A stretch of DNA of 64,000 nt from Sweltsa coloradensis (lineage: Eukaryota; Arthropoda; Insecta; Plecoptera; Chloroperlidae), in contig JAMZAV010002186.1 in the NCBI GenBank assembly GCA_024449915.1, positions 1-64,000 of the forward strand, given 5' to 3'. The translations under genes were made by a program, and so were the position numbers. Positions 1 to 10,924 of this stretch are shown piece by piece (positions within the stretch are counted from its first letter, which is position 1; each line of letters starts with the position of its first letter). Under the pieces are notes generated by a model, which did not search any database, was not told where the DNA came from, and saw nothing but the letters and a program-made list of their open reading frames with translations.

Positions 1-1059
1 TTTCCAAAAAAAACCTTTTGGTTAAGAAAAAAAATTTTGGCCAAACCCAAAATTGGAAGGGGACCTTTTTTTGGGGTTTTTTGGGGGGCCCTAGCGGGTA
101 CCCGCGGGGGGCGAGTGGGTAAAGACGGAGCCGCTCATCCTCCCCGGCCCCACTCTAGCTCGTCCGACATCCACAGGGGGCTGGCCGTCCGCTTTACTCT
201 TTCTTCTTGCTCTTGCAACCACCCACAACGTACTTTTAACCAGACTGTAACCCTAAACGCCGCTTGCAAAAACGTGGATGATAAGACAAAATAAAATATG
301 TAAGGGGCGATAGAGTTTGGGGACGCATGGCTTGGGTGCCTACGAAGACAAAAATGTGGGCATATGAAAAGAAGAAGGAAAATATGAAAAAAAATTAAAA
401 GTAGCTTTACTACTTTTCTTTAAGTACTGTGAAGTAGTGAGCTAAAAAGGAAGAACTCAAATCCCCAGAAAGCGCTATGTCGCGGGGGCGTGCACTGTCA
501 TGGCCCCCGAGTGAGGATACCTTTGTAAAACACCCATAGACCCTACCAAGCACAGTGTAAAAATTTAAGGTTTTGGGGGAAAGAAAGGTATCATGTGGCT
601 CTTATGATTCAAAATCTAGTATTTTTTTTTTTAAAAAGTATTTCAGTATTTTATATAGATTTATATCAGCATTATAATTATCCTACGGAATAGTCTGTGG
701 GGCGCCTGTGACCGTAGACATTGAAATAAACCGCTTATTTTGTGGCCGTAAGTATTATTCCAGAGTACAACGTTACAGAGTCCAAATACTTTGAAATAAA
801 CTTTATAATGACTAAATTTTTTTATATCAAAGAAAATTTTTTGGGGGTTATGTTCTATAATCTAAAAAGCCCTAATATGGAATGTAATCAATAAAGTAGC
901 CACACTTTTCAATTCAGCAACAACAATAAAGCCACTCAAGCTTTGTGAAGAGTGAAGACAATAAAGCAGCAAACAATAAACATTATGCTTTCCAAATTTA
1001 TTAGAATGCAAAAAAAAAAATTTCTGGTAGGGACGGTACGCAAAATAATCTGCACTTTT
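1..1059. other. UBR5 intron 5 sequence, no gene seen
   Basis: No exon or recognisable domain is visible. The first 150 bases are dominated by runs of A, T, C and G, and the same texture continues to about 5 kb. Short open frames here have no familiar protein character. Confidence 0.5.
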
Positions 1060-4000
1060 GCAGGGTTTTTGCCGCTTTGACATTTGTAGGGGGAAAAAAG
1101 TAATTTTTAAGGATGTGAGCACTCGAAATTTTCCCTTAGAATTCAAAATGGCGGCCTTTTCAAAACGATGTTCTAAATTTCAAAAATTCTTTTAAGTGTG
1201 TAAAAAATATGTTTGGTATCGTTTTCGTTTTTTTCCGACTCGAATAACTCGAAAATAATGTTAAAAAAAAAACCCAGGTGAAATTCTAGAATTTTAAAAC
1301 ATCTATTTAGTAGTTTTGTCAAGAAAATCTTCATAGTTGGGGTCCGACATAGAAATTTTCCCAAACCCCTTTGTAAATGCTTCTAGCATAAAATTTTTAT
1401 GATTTAAATGTTTTTTTCCAATTCTTTTTTTACTTTTTGGGCCCAATCTTTGCTGCGGCAACCAGGGGGTGCTAAACGGGTGGTTAAGTTTTGTGCTGAT
1501 CAATATTCCCCTTTTTAAACGCGGTTTGGCACTTGCCAGTTGAAGCTGGTACCCAAAAGAATTTTTTAAGAGTAGGCTTTAAAATTCCTTCAAACCCAAA
1601 GTGGCGGCGTTTTTTTGGAAAGACCTTTGAACCAAAAAAATTTTGCTCAAAACACTAAAAATATCATGTTTGGGTCAACCCATTAAATTTTTGAGCCAGA
1701 GAACACAAATTTCACCTCAAAATATTAATGATCGTAAGTTTACAATTCACTACGGCTTTTATCACAAATGACAAATTGATAGGTTTTTAGAAAGAATTAT
1801 GGGTATTTAAGATTTTTGTTAAAAAGCAATTTATTACTTCTATCCCGCGTTCTTCACTTAGTTCCACATTGCTCTCTTGGGCAGAACCTTGCCTTTGGAA
1901 TTAAAAGAAACACTTGGCACAATCATGAATCGTGAAAATTCTGAGTGTAATGGCAGTGTGCCTTTTTTACCTATGCGCACTCACCATTTGCTGAAATCAA
2001 AGGGGGGACAAGCCTGTTTTTTCGTGCAAAAAAGTCATCAAATTAAAATTTCTCTGTGCTGATTGCAATGAATATTTTTTAGAGAAAAGCTGCTCATCAG
2101 TCACACATTTCTTATTCTTGTTCCCTGCAGACGTAATTTTTAGTTTAGCCTGAAGATTTTTTTGTTCCTGTTTTTAAGGTTAAAAAGTAGTTTTAATTTT
2201 ATAAACTATTTATTCCCTTACAACCTTATACAGATTGATGCCATTCTACAAGGGGTTTTAAATGTGTCAACCCCTTTCCCCTGCTCACAACCCCCGGGCT
2301 GTCAATTACTATAGATCTTCGTTTAAATTTCCCAAGAACGATTCCCAAATTCTAGAAAATTTTTTGGGTTCGACAAGCTTTGAACAATAAATAATATTGT
2401 TAAAATGTAACACTAAAAATCCCTTTATAAATTAAGTACCTAGCTTTACAAAATACCCCTATAGGGGGTATCATTACATATATTTTTACTTTATATCTTT
2501 TTTTAACAATCATTATATATTTTGTTTGAATACTACATAATTAGGTAACATACCAAGAAACGTTCTTCTGCCATCAAAACCGAATTTGCCAAAAAAATAT
2601 TATACCCCCACCACAAGCCCTCTCATGTGGGCATTCACCTTCATATTATGTAAATAAATTTTTTGTTTTCTATTTAAATTATCTGTATCAATGAAGTTGA
2701 AAAAAAGCGTGCTAAATCGAATCTGAAATCTGAATCTGAGCGCAAGTGTCTTCCATAAACATAGTCTGGTAGCGGTTTACTCAGTTTTTCGAAGAATACA
2801 TGGGGTTTCATCTTGTGCGGGAATAAAATTTATGTGTAACCTGCAGTCTTCAGGACCTGTAACTGACCACCTCCAAAAACCACTGGTCTTCTGTTGGCCC
2901 ACTGCACCACCCCCACCCTTAAAAGAGCTTATTTTGGTTTGTGTGCTTTATCTACGGGAAGGGCAGAGAAAGGTCTAGGAGTCTTGTAGATTATATAGTT
3001 TCTCTACAACAGAAATCACGGTGAACGCAGAGCTGGTTTTTAGTGTGTTTGTTTCGAGGTATTTTAAAAGAATTGTCAATCCGAAGTAATGTGTGTGATC
3101 AAAACAAGAAACCAGGAACATCGTTTGAGAATTTTTTGAAAAGGTTATACTACCCTTTTTTGTTGCCATTGGACAAAACTTTGCTGAACTTGTGGCCCAA
3201 CTCAAATGCGCGCACTCCGGGGCTCCCCTGGTTTCGGAAGGGGCCCAAATTTAAAACACCCCGAGATAGTTTTTGTAGGGGCGTGCACCCCCACAAATCA
3301 AACCCAATCATCCCTCAAAAACGGTATTCTTCTCCCCCATCCACACACAACGGAATTGAATGGTATATAATATGCAAGATTTTTTTTTTCAATGTAACAA
3401 TGGCAGTAGGGCTGATTTTGAAACTACCGCAAAACCCCCCCGTGCCAACCACTTAGCGGGGTGAAATTTTAAACTATCAACTCAGTGACTCCTTTTATTT
3501 TGGGGGGTTTCCGTTTTGACGCACAAAAAACTACATTTTTTTGGTATTTCATTAGCCCCAAATTTTTTTTTTAAACGCCCAAAAGCACTCAAAAACCATT
3601 TTCACAATTTTTGCCTATTGTTGGGGGGCTTTTCCCCCAACCCCCCGTGTAGTCCCCAATACACCTCCGGGGTATTAATTTCGCCTCACCCGTAAAATAC
3701 TCCAGATCCCCCACTGCTCACCCCTAGTTTGTCATGTTTTTAGCACCCCCAGTCGTTCTGAAAAAATTGGCGCCCCGCAGGGGTTTTATGATTTTGCTGA
3801 AAGGTTGGTAAACTTACCCAAATTTTTTCATGCTTTAAGAATCTTTTTTGTTGAATTCCACTTGGTTGCAAATAATGAGCCAAAGAGGGCCATTGCGAGA
3901 CTTAAGTCCCAAAAAGCGAAAAAAAAGGGAAAACCAAACATGGATTTTTTTTCTAGAAAAAACACCAAACCGTTTTTATTTCATGAAAAAAAATTTTTTT

Positions 4001-5070
4001 AAACTAGTTCACATTTTATTTAACGTTGATATCCAGTATTTTAAAAAATGCGTTAAATAAACGTACACTTGTAAAAATTCCCAAAGTTCACCAAAAAAGA
4101 TAAATTAAAAGGAATTTTCGATTTGTGAATTCAAAATTAATGAACTAATTTAGGAGTACGCCTAATGGATCTCTAGTGGATTCTTCATAAAAGTCTGTGA
4201 AATATTATACCGACGTTTTTAAAAGTTTTTTCCCGAAAAAAAGAAAAACAGAAAATGAGTTTTGAAACCCCTCCGGCCAGCCCCAGCGACTTTTCTTAAA
4301 AAACGTCACCCAAATAAACAGGCCCGTAAAATCCCGTATTGATTTTTTAAATTTTACAAAAAAATCATTTTTCCCAATTTTTTGTTTTTTTTAAATTTAA
4401 ATTGAAGTAAATTTGTATCTGAGATCATTAACGAAAAAAGAATCAAAACAAGATGAATTTTTAAAAACGCAAGAATTTTGTTACTAAGGTAACTTCCAAA
4501 AACCGCCCCATCTTGGAATCGAAGGTAATTTTTATTTCCTCCCATCTTAAAAAAAAATTTTTTGGGGACCACTTCAAATGAGCCCAAATGCCAAACCGGT
4601 TTAAAAAAAAGGGACATATTAAACGCACAATAATAATTAACCACCTGTTGAAAACCTCTGGTTGCCGCAGCAAAGATTGGCCAATAAGTAAAAAAAGAAT
4701 TTCGGTTTTTTTAAAATTAAAAAATTTAATCATAATAATTTTAAAGCAGAAGCAATTAAAAGGGATAGGGTAAGGAGTTTTTTAAAGTCGGGCCCAAACT
4801 AAGAAGATTTTCTTTAAAAACTATAAAACTGTTAAACTTCTAGAAAATTTCCCCCCAGATTTTTATTTTTTACATTATTTTTGAGTTATTCGAGGGAAAA
4901 ATACGAAAACGATACCAAACATGATTTTTTGACACATTAAAAGAGTTTTTTTTATCTGAGGACATCGTTTTGAAAAAGGCCGCCATTTTTAATTCTAAGG
5001 GAAAAATTTTGAGTGCCCCCCATCCTTTAAAAATTAAATTTTGGTCCCACTACAACTGTGCAAAGGGCAA
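1060..5070. repeat. Inverted-repeat element, arms about 400 bp
   Basis: The segment 1,060-1,480 recurs inverted at about 4,655-5,070. Landmarks in the left arm are AAAATGGCGGCC, GGTATCGTTTTCG, AGAAAATCTTC and TGCTGCGGCAACCAG, and their complements occur in reverse order in the right arm. Long inverted arms around a roughly 3 kb middle are typical of a DNA transposon or foldback element. The middle has no readable transposase. Many homopolymer-length differences separate the arms, so either the element is old or the sequence is error-prone here. Confidence 0.55.
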
Positions 5071-5835
5071 ACCGTGTTTCAAAAAAGCAGTGTTACGTTT
5101 TTCATGTCGTGTACCGCTACCACTATGGACAAAAACCAATATAAAAGAAATTGGGAATAACAAGTCAAAATGGTCTTGTGCTTAATTTTCTCGGATCATG
5201 GTAGCCCAGTATTAAAATGCAATACTTAAATTTTTTAAACCTTTTTCCCCCACTCTTGTAGTAGAGTGTTAAGCTGAAAAATTGTGCATTTTTTAGAAAA
5301 GCATAAACTTTACATAGCTACTAAACCTATATTCATTTTAAGATGTGGAGGGGAAATAGATTTGACCTTGAGGGTACGAGAGGTCAAATTCAAAAAGGCC
5401 GCCACTCCACGTCCTAGAATACACGCTTAACTTGGGAACAAATAGTGGGAATAAGCCTTTTAGGTGTCTTTACAATTTAATTTTGGGATGACCTTCATAT
5501 ATAAACTCCGTGTTCGTTAGGTCAAGGAAAGGGCAATTTTTACCAAAATGGTGAACAAAATAGCATGCACAATCATTTGTTTTCTCCCTCATTTAAGAGA
5601 ATACTTCAACCTCAAAATGTGTATATTTGTATCACGAAGGCCGCCAAGATGACCAACAAGCCAAGATGACCACGCTGAGAGGTCAAATCCAAGATAGCCA
5701 CCATTCCTACCGGCTTAATGATTATACACACCTAGCTTGGGTAGCATTAGAGTAGAAAGGCCTTTAAGGTGTCATTTCCAATTAATATGGGATGCTCATT
5801 CTTTTGGTAACAATCACGTGGTCTCCAGAATGAAA

Positions 5836-5856
5836 GGGTCAAGGTCAAAGGTCAAG
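5836..5856 (+). promoter_or_regulatory. AGGTCA direct-repeat cluster (nuclear-receptor-like site)
   Basis: AGGTCAAAGGTCA, a perfect direct repeat with one-base spacing, lies at 5,842-5,854 with a further GGTCA just upstream. DR1 sites of this kind bind RXR, HNF4 or COUP-TF type receptors, and TCAAGGTCA fits ERR. It recurs inverted at 7,954-7,966, and looser versions lie near 6,165, 7,620-7,650 and 8,277. It sits inside a repeat, so function is unproven. Confidence 0.3.
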
Positions 5857-6218
5857 ATTGACCAAAAAGTTGAACACAAACATGCACACCACTTAAGAGA
5901 AAACTCACCCAACACAAGACTCTACAACAAAACGATGTTTTAAAATCACGATGGCCGCCAAGATGACCAACATAGCCAAGATGGCTGCGCTGAGAGATCA
6001 AATCCAAGATGGCTGCCATTTTAACCGGTCCAATGATCATTCACACTTAACAAAGGGAGCAAATATTGTGATTTAAGGGGGAAATTTCTTATTTATAGGG
6101 GTATGCCCAATCATTGGTGACATTTTCATTTTTGTGATCGCCAGAACTAAAGGAATTACACTAAGGTCAAGGTCATAGGTAAAGATCGTCGTAAATTTAC
6201 TAGAATCGATTGTTTAAC

Positions 6219-7345
6219 TTATATTTTATTCAAGAACAAAATTCTGTCAACAATCTCCAGAACAAAAGCAAATGCCGTGCACTTGAGTGCAGTTTTGGCA
6301 CATCTACATCGTCCAGTGCAGCCTTTCTTACAGCCACAGTGAATCAGTTCAGGGCACGAATCTGATGCTTCATGGAGAGTTGTCCAAAGATTCTGCCACC
6401 CTGTCTCTTCCTTCATCCAGCCCAGTTGTAGGGATCTGGCAAATCTGATCCATTATCAATGCCTGGTTTTCCCAAAAGTTGGCCTGGTAGCAAGTGCACT
6501 TAATGTGGTGCTGGGGTCTGCCTTGGTTGGAGGGAAAATTTTCTATCGATCGAGACTTCTGTGTGAAGAGCTGTTTCCTGGCACCATTTAAACCCCCATG
6601 ATGTCACTTTCGATCGTTCATCACACAAAAAATCGCTCAATCAATGACATTGACTCTTGATTGACATCACTTGGCATGGATCCTATCCATTGGCATTGTG
6701 CCGGATTCATTGCGGCAACCATTTCGTGGACAGCTATGTACCGAAAGCTTTATCCGACACCAAAGGCAATCCACAACTCATCAGGAGCTATTTTGCTGAA
6801 AGAGGCTATAGCCCCGTACTACCACATCAGTGTCAGCGGGACATATGGTCACCTTCTTACATCCCTTTTGCACGGCATCTGCCAAAAGCAGTAATAGACG
6901 AGTATCGGCTTCCTCGTGCGAACATGGAGCTAGGTGGTTCCAAGTGTGACTCAGCAGGAATGCAGATAACTCCATTGCCATCTGTTGCATAAAGTCTCTT
7001 TCCCTCAACTATAGGGAAAATGGACGGCTTGGTGGGACAGGAAAGCAAACAATTCGCGTTTGTTTTTTATTGACTCGAAGGAAGTCTTTCCAGTTCTTTA
7101 GCATCACAGTAGAAGGAGCCACCCGTTTCATCATTACCCTTTCCCCACTTCTCCCTCACAAATGCGATTTGTTGTGCTGATGTAAAATTCGAACTAGTGA
7201 CATCATGGAGGTCAATGGTGCCAGGAAACCGCTCTTCACACAGAAGCTCGATCGATAGAAATATTCCTCCAACCAAGGCAGTCACCTCCCAGCAGCACAT
7301 TAAGCACACTTGCCACCAAAGGGCCCAAATGTTGGAACCCGGCAT
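6219..7345 (-). pseudogene. Broken transposon-type gene with HEEADTR motif and C-terminal CXC domain
   Basis: Read on the minus strand, fragments in different frames give, in order: a CSHEEADTRLLLLLADA block with PADTDVVV (about 6,920-6,800), an ELWIAFGVGKSFRYIAVHE-like block with a stop in it (about 6,780), and a C-terminal stretch GCKKGCTGRCRCAKTALKC (about 6,330-6,275). The last resembles the cysteine-rich CXC fold of tesmin/TSO1 proteins. This motif order occurs in repetitive invertebrate proteins of presumed transposon origin. The DTDVVV block may be a nuclease-like core, which is inference. Stops and frame changes make it non-functional. The CXC region recurs on the plus strand at about 7,440-7,560 in the opposite arm. 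Confidence 0.55.
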
Positions 7346-8595
7346 TGATAATGGATCCAGATTTGCCAGATCCCTACAACTGGGGCTGGACGAAGGAAGA
7401 GTCAGGGTGGCAGCCTCTTCGGACTACTCTCCCTGAATCATCAGATTCGTTTCCGTGAACTGATCCACTGTGGCTGTAAGAAAGGCTGCACTGGAGATGT
7501 AGATGTGCCAAAGCTGCACTCAAGTGCACGGCATTGTGCTTCTGTTCTGGAGATTGTTGACAGAATTATGTTCTTGAATAAAATATAAGTTAAACAATCG
7601 ATTCGAGTAAATTTACGACGATCTTGACCTATGACCTTGACCTTAGTGTAATTCCTTTAGTTCTGGCGATCACAAAAATGAAAATGTCACCAATTGATTG
7701 GGCATACCCATATAAATAAGAAATTACACCTTAAATCACAATATTTGCTCCCTTAGTTAAGTGTGAATGATCATTAGACCGGTAAAATGGCAACCATCTT
7801 GGATTTGATCTCTCAGTGCAGTCATCTTGGCTATGTTGGTCATCTTGGCGGCCATCGTGATAAAAAAAAACACATTTGGAGGTAGAGTATTCTCTTAAAT
7901 GACGTAGAAAACAAAAATTGTGCATGTTTTGTGTTCAACTTTTTGGTCAATCTTGACCTTTGACCTTGACCTTTCATTCTGGAGACCACGTGATTGTTAC
8001 CAAAAGAATGGGCATCCCAATATTAATTGGAAATGACACCTTAAAGGCCTTTCTACTCTAAATGCTACCCAAGCTAGGTGTATATAATCATTCAGCCGGT
8101 AGAATGGCGGCCATCTTGGATTTGACCTCTCAGCACGGTCATCTTGGCTATGTTGGTCATCTTGAAGGCTTTCTTGACTAAAAAATACATCATTTGGAGG
8201 TAGAGTATTCCTTTAAATGAGGTAGAAAACAATTGATTGTGCATGTTATTTTGTTCACCTTTTTGGTCAAAATTAACCTTTGACCTTGACCTGGCGAACA
8301 CGTGAGTGTTACTATATGAATGGGCATCCCAATATTAATTGGAAATGACACCTAAAAGGCTTTTCTACACAATTTGCTTCCCAAGTTAAGCGTGTATAAT
8401 CATTAGGGTCGTAGAGTGGCGGCCATTTTGAATTTGACCTCTCAGCATCCTCAGAGGTCAAATCTGACTTCCCTCCACATCTAAATATGAACATTATGGT
8501 ATTAGCTAGCTATGCTAGAAGTTTCATGCTTTTCTCAAAAAGTGCACAATTCCATCAAAATGCTCAGTTAAACAGCTCTACTATTGAGGGGATTT

Positions 8596-9486
8596 GATTG
8601 TTTTATTGTGATTACGAAAATACCAATATAAATACTATAAACAAAAACAAGAATTGAACCCATGGTCTCCTCTGGCCGGGCGCGGACTATATAACTGGGA
8701 GTGGTGATTTAATAAGAATTTGATATTCACTATATTATAATATCAAAATGCACCAATAATTCAGCAACAAATACACTACCGCGGTCTCGGTGGTCTTTTG
8801 GGAGGCATGGGTTTGATCCCCGGCCAAGGTTGGGTTTTGTAAATCTGGAGGACTTGGCCCATTTATTGTGATATAATCTAGGGCTACTGATTGTTTTAAG
8901 CCAAAAATGAATTAGTCTTATCAACTAGGTATGAATTTAATATATTAATATGAAGACCACTCTTTATTAAGATCTCACTGAATTACCTAAGTGAGAGGGA
9001 ATGTGTTTTGTTTCCGTAATTTCTTGTAGATTCCTTACACGAAATAACGAATCAGTGCATGTGTTGAGTCACTTATCTTCCAATAAGTGGCTTCAGCAAA
9101 TTTACACTCTAATGGCAAGTGGGTAGGTGGATTGTGAACAGATAATAAGTTATTCAACGTACGAAATGTGTAACTAACAAAATAACAATAGGTATAGTTG
9201 GTTAACCAGTCGGCGATGTTGAAGACTAGATTCCATGTAGGTGCTGTTTGTTGTGTGCGCGATAGAACATCACAATACTTATCTCAATTAGTTAATTTCT
9301 TACGCGCGAGGATAGCATGTGTAGATTCTATCCTCACTAGCGCGTTTCCAGCGTTCGCCGCCAGAGTGGACATGAGAAGATGGAGCGCTCTATATTTAAA
9401 GGTAGAGTAGGCCTATCTGTAGCATGCTACCTAAAAAAAAAGCTTTATAACAACTCTGAATTCTAGAGCGCAAGAACTAGCGTTAC
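8596..9486. other. UBR5 intron 5, with SINE-like tRNA fragments
   Basis: Two Pol III B-box-like stretches are visible: GGTTTGATCCCC at about 8,810 on the plus strand, preceded by an A-box-like GGTCTCGGTGGTC near 8,783, and GGTTCAATTC on the minus strand near 8,655. Neither folds as a full tRNA. They look like truncated tRNA-derived SINEs. The remainder shows nothing recognisable up to the splice donor of exon 5. Confidence 0.3.
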
Positions 9487-9650
9487 CTGGATCTTTGTCC
9501 CACGTGGAATCGCGAAGAGCTGATTCCAGCCAGCGCCGCGGACCGAAGTATTGTCTGTCTCGCCAGCGAGAGAAACTGTCTCTGTCTCTCTCTCGGTCAG
9601 ACTCTCTGTCCCGGTCAGAGGCGAGACGGCGGCTGCTGGAGCTGCCACGG
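9487..9650 (-). CDS. UBR5: UBR5 exon 5 (minus strand)
   Basis: This exon is rich in Asp, Arg, Glu and Ser and ends with an RRWLESALRDSTWDKDP block. It corresponds to the UBR5 segment rich in Arg/Glu followed by the ERRWLDGAS block, downstream of the UBA domain. The acceptor is CTTGTCCCCAG before 9,650 and the donor is G|GTAACG after 9,487. It enters in phase 2, its first base completing the codon begun by exon 4, and leaves in phase 1. The 3' splice site lies in a 43 bp tandem repeat, so two more identical acceptors lie upstream. The following exons are outside the window. Confidence 0.85.
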
Positions 9651-9776
9651 CTGGGGACAAGATAATACATCACCAACATGCAGAGACTTACGGCTGGGGA
9701 CAAGATAATACATCACCTACATGCAGAGACTTACGGCTGGGGACAAGATAATACATCACCTACACGCAGAGACAAC
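9648..9776. repeat. 43 bp tandem repeat, 3 copies, covering the UBR5 exon 5 splice acceptor
   Basis: CGGCTGGGGACAAGATAATA begins at 9,648, 9,691 and 9,734, an exact 43 bp period. On the minus strand each copy contains the polypyrimidine-AG of the exon 5 acceptor (TTGTCCCCAG) and the first coding bases CCG. Only the downstream copy joins to the exon. Confidence 0.95.
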
Positions 9777-10569
9777 ACTATCAGCGTAGATACAAAATAA
9801 TAATTATAACAACTTGAATACTGGGTTGTGCCAGCCCATCAACAGCCTAACTAGGCCTAGTTCCTCTTTAAATCTTTATTTTGAATTATGTTTCATTCTA
9901 ACTAGTGTTGGTGTTTGCTTTGAGTAGGCCTATCCTATGTGAGACCGTATGACAGAAGAGGGCGTTGTGAGCGATCACGTTCACTTACCACACATTTACT
10001 TAGAACAGCCACCTTTATCTGTATAATTGTCTAGCAATTCAATATTGTAACAGTAGGGCCTAACTGTTATTTAATAAATGTTTTATCTAGATCAACAACA
10101 GATGCATCAGTGTTTTTACACGAGATATAATTTAAACAATCAGCAAAGTTTACAAAAATAAAAGAATGTCTAATGACAGTAGGCAGTCTAGCGCTCGCCT
10201 TGCTGGATAGGGTTGTGATTTAGCAGTCTCACAGCCTTATTTATTTGCACAACAAAATAATTTAATGGTGAATGAAGGGGCAGACTGTGAATTCGTTGAA
10301 CTGCACCGCTCGCAGAGCTTCTGTCATACGGTCTCCCATGGCTTAGGTCTAGGCTACTGTAAATATTATTTTCATTAATTTTTTAAAAGTTAAATTGGGG
10401 TTCTAGGAAGACCTGGAATACCGTATTATATATGATTTAATGAGGGAAGTTCTTATTAGGCTTCCTTTTTTTTGAAAACATAACTTGTTATTAACATTGT
10501 TCTCCACAAACGGCAAAGGGTGATTTTGCAAGTCGTTTTCTATCGGGACTCCGACTGGTGGTATACAAA
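9777..10569. other. UBR5 intron 4, no other feature seen
   Basis: Intronic sequence with scattered GGCCTA motifs. No coding or RNA feature was recognised. Confidence 0.5.
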
Positions 10570-10645
10570 AGTGGTCACCCACTTAAGTACTGTCCACGCC
10601 CAATGTTGCTTAACTTCGGTGATCAATCGGGAACCGGTGTATTAA
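10570..10645 (-). repeat. 5S rRNA-like fragment, probable SINE head
   Basis: On the minus strand the order is a CCGAAGTTAAGCAACATTGG block, then GGGCGTGG, then CAGTACTTAAGTGGGTGACC. This matches the centre and 3' half of animal 5S rRNA, whose usual form is AAGTTAAGCA followed by TAGTACTTGGATGGGTGACC. The 5' third and 3' end do not match, so it is not a functional 5S gene. It starts only 14 bases from the exon 4 donor of UBR5. Confidence 0.6.
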
Positions 10646-10658
10646 ACATGGTACGTAC

Positions 10659-10867
10659 TTCCTGATGGCCGAGTAGCCGAACATATCCTCCGAGAACATG
10701 GCGTCGGCGTCTATGATGACCGAGTGGTCCGAGTGGAAGCCGCCGTCCAGCAGCGAGATGAGATCCTCCGGGACGTACGAGTCTGGAGCGTCGTCCGCAT
10801 CGTCCCCCTCCTCGTCGTCGCGGGACAGGAGGTTGTTGACGGCCAGGTTCACATCCAGGTTGGTGCG
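10659..10867 (-). CDS. UBR5: UBR5 exon 4 (end of UBA domain)
   Basis: The exon opens with [20 protein letters not shown], the second half of the UBR5 UBA domain, which binds ubiquitin. An acidic linker and the conserved LISLLDGG...[12 protein letters not shown] block follow. This is close to the vertebrate protein in sequence and spacing. The acceptor is GTGGCAG before 10,867. The donor AA|GTACGT after 10,659 is preferred over the next GTACC because only it keeps frame into exon 5. It enters in phase 0 and leaves in phase 2. Codon use is GC-rich compared with the introns, as in exon 3. Confidence 0.92.
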
Positions 10868-10924
10868 CTGCCACAAGGACAAGTACAAGGGTTAGAGTCG
10901 TGCCTTCGAGAGAGTTCTTTGTAC

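Larger units (their letters stand above)
5245..8595. repeat. Large foldback element, arms about 1.3 kb
   Basis: 5,245-6,600 and 7,200-8,595 are inverted copies around a 600 bp spacer. Each arm holds about three tandem units of roughly 300 bp. A unit contains a GGTCAAATCCAAGATGGC-type motif, the phrase TTTCCAATTAATATTGGGAT and an AGGTCA half-site cluster. The inner part of each arm contains the 3' part of the CXC-domain pseudogene, so that part is present in both orientations. The outermost matches are around CTCTACTA near 8,580 and TAGTAGAG near 5,262. Superfamily not identified. Confidence 0.65.

Noticed and set aside
37..294. 85-codon open frame at the left edge
   Set aside because: Low-complexity, homopolymer-rich DNA. 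No motif or splice context.
5245..8595. CRISPR-like or satellite array
   Set aside because: Units are about 300 bp, imperfect and arranged in inverted arms. No short identical repeats with regular unique spacers.
1..9486. Further UBR5 exons downstream of exon 5
   Set aside because: I looked on the minus strand for the conserved WWPD/LYQWKW region that should follow and found nothing, so intron 5 probably extends beyond the window.
10570..10645. Functional 5S rRNA gene
   Set aside because: Only the central part matches 5S rRNA. The first third and terminal stem are missing.
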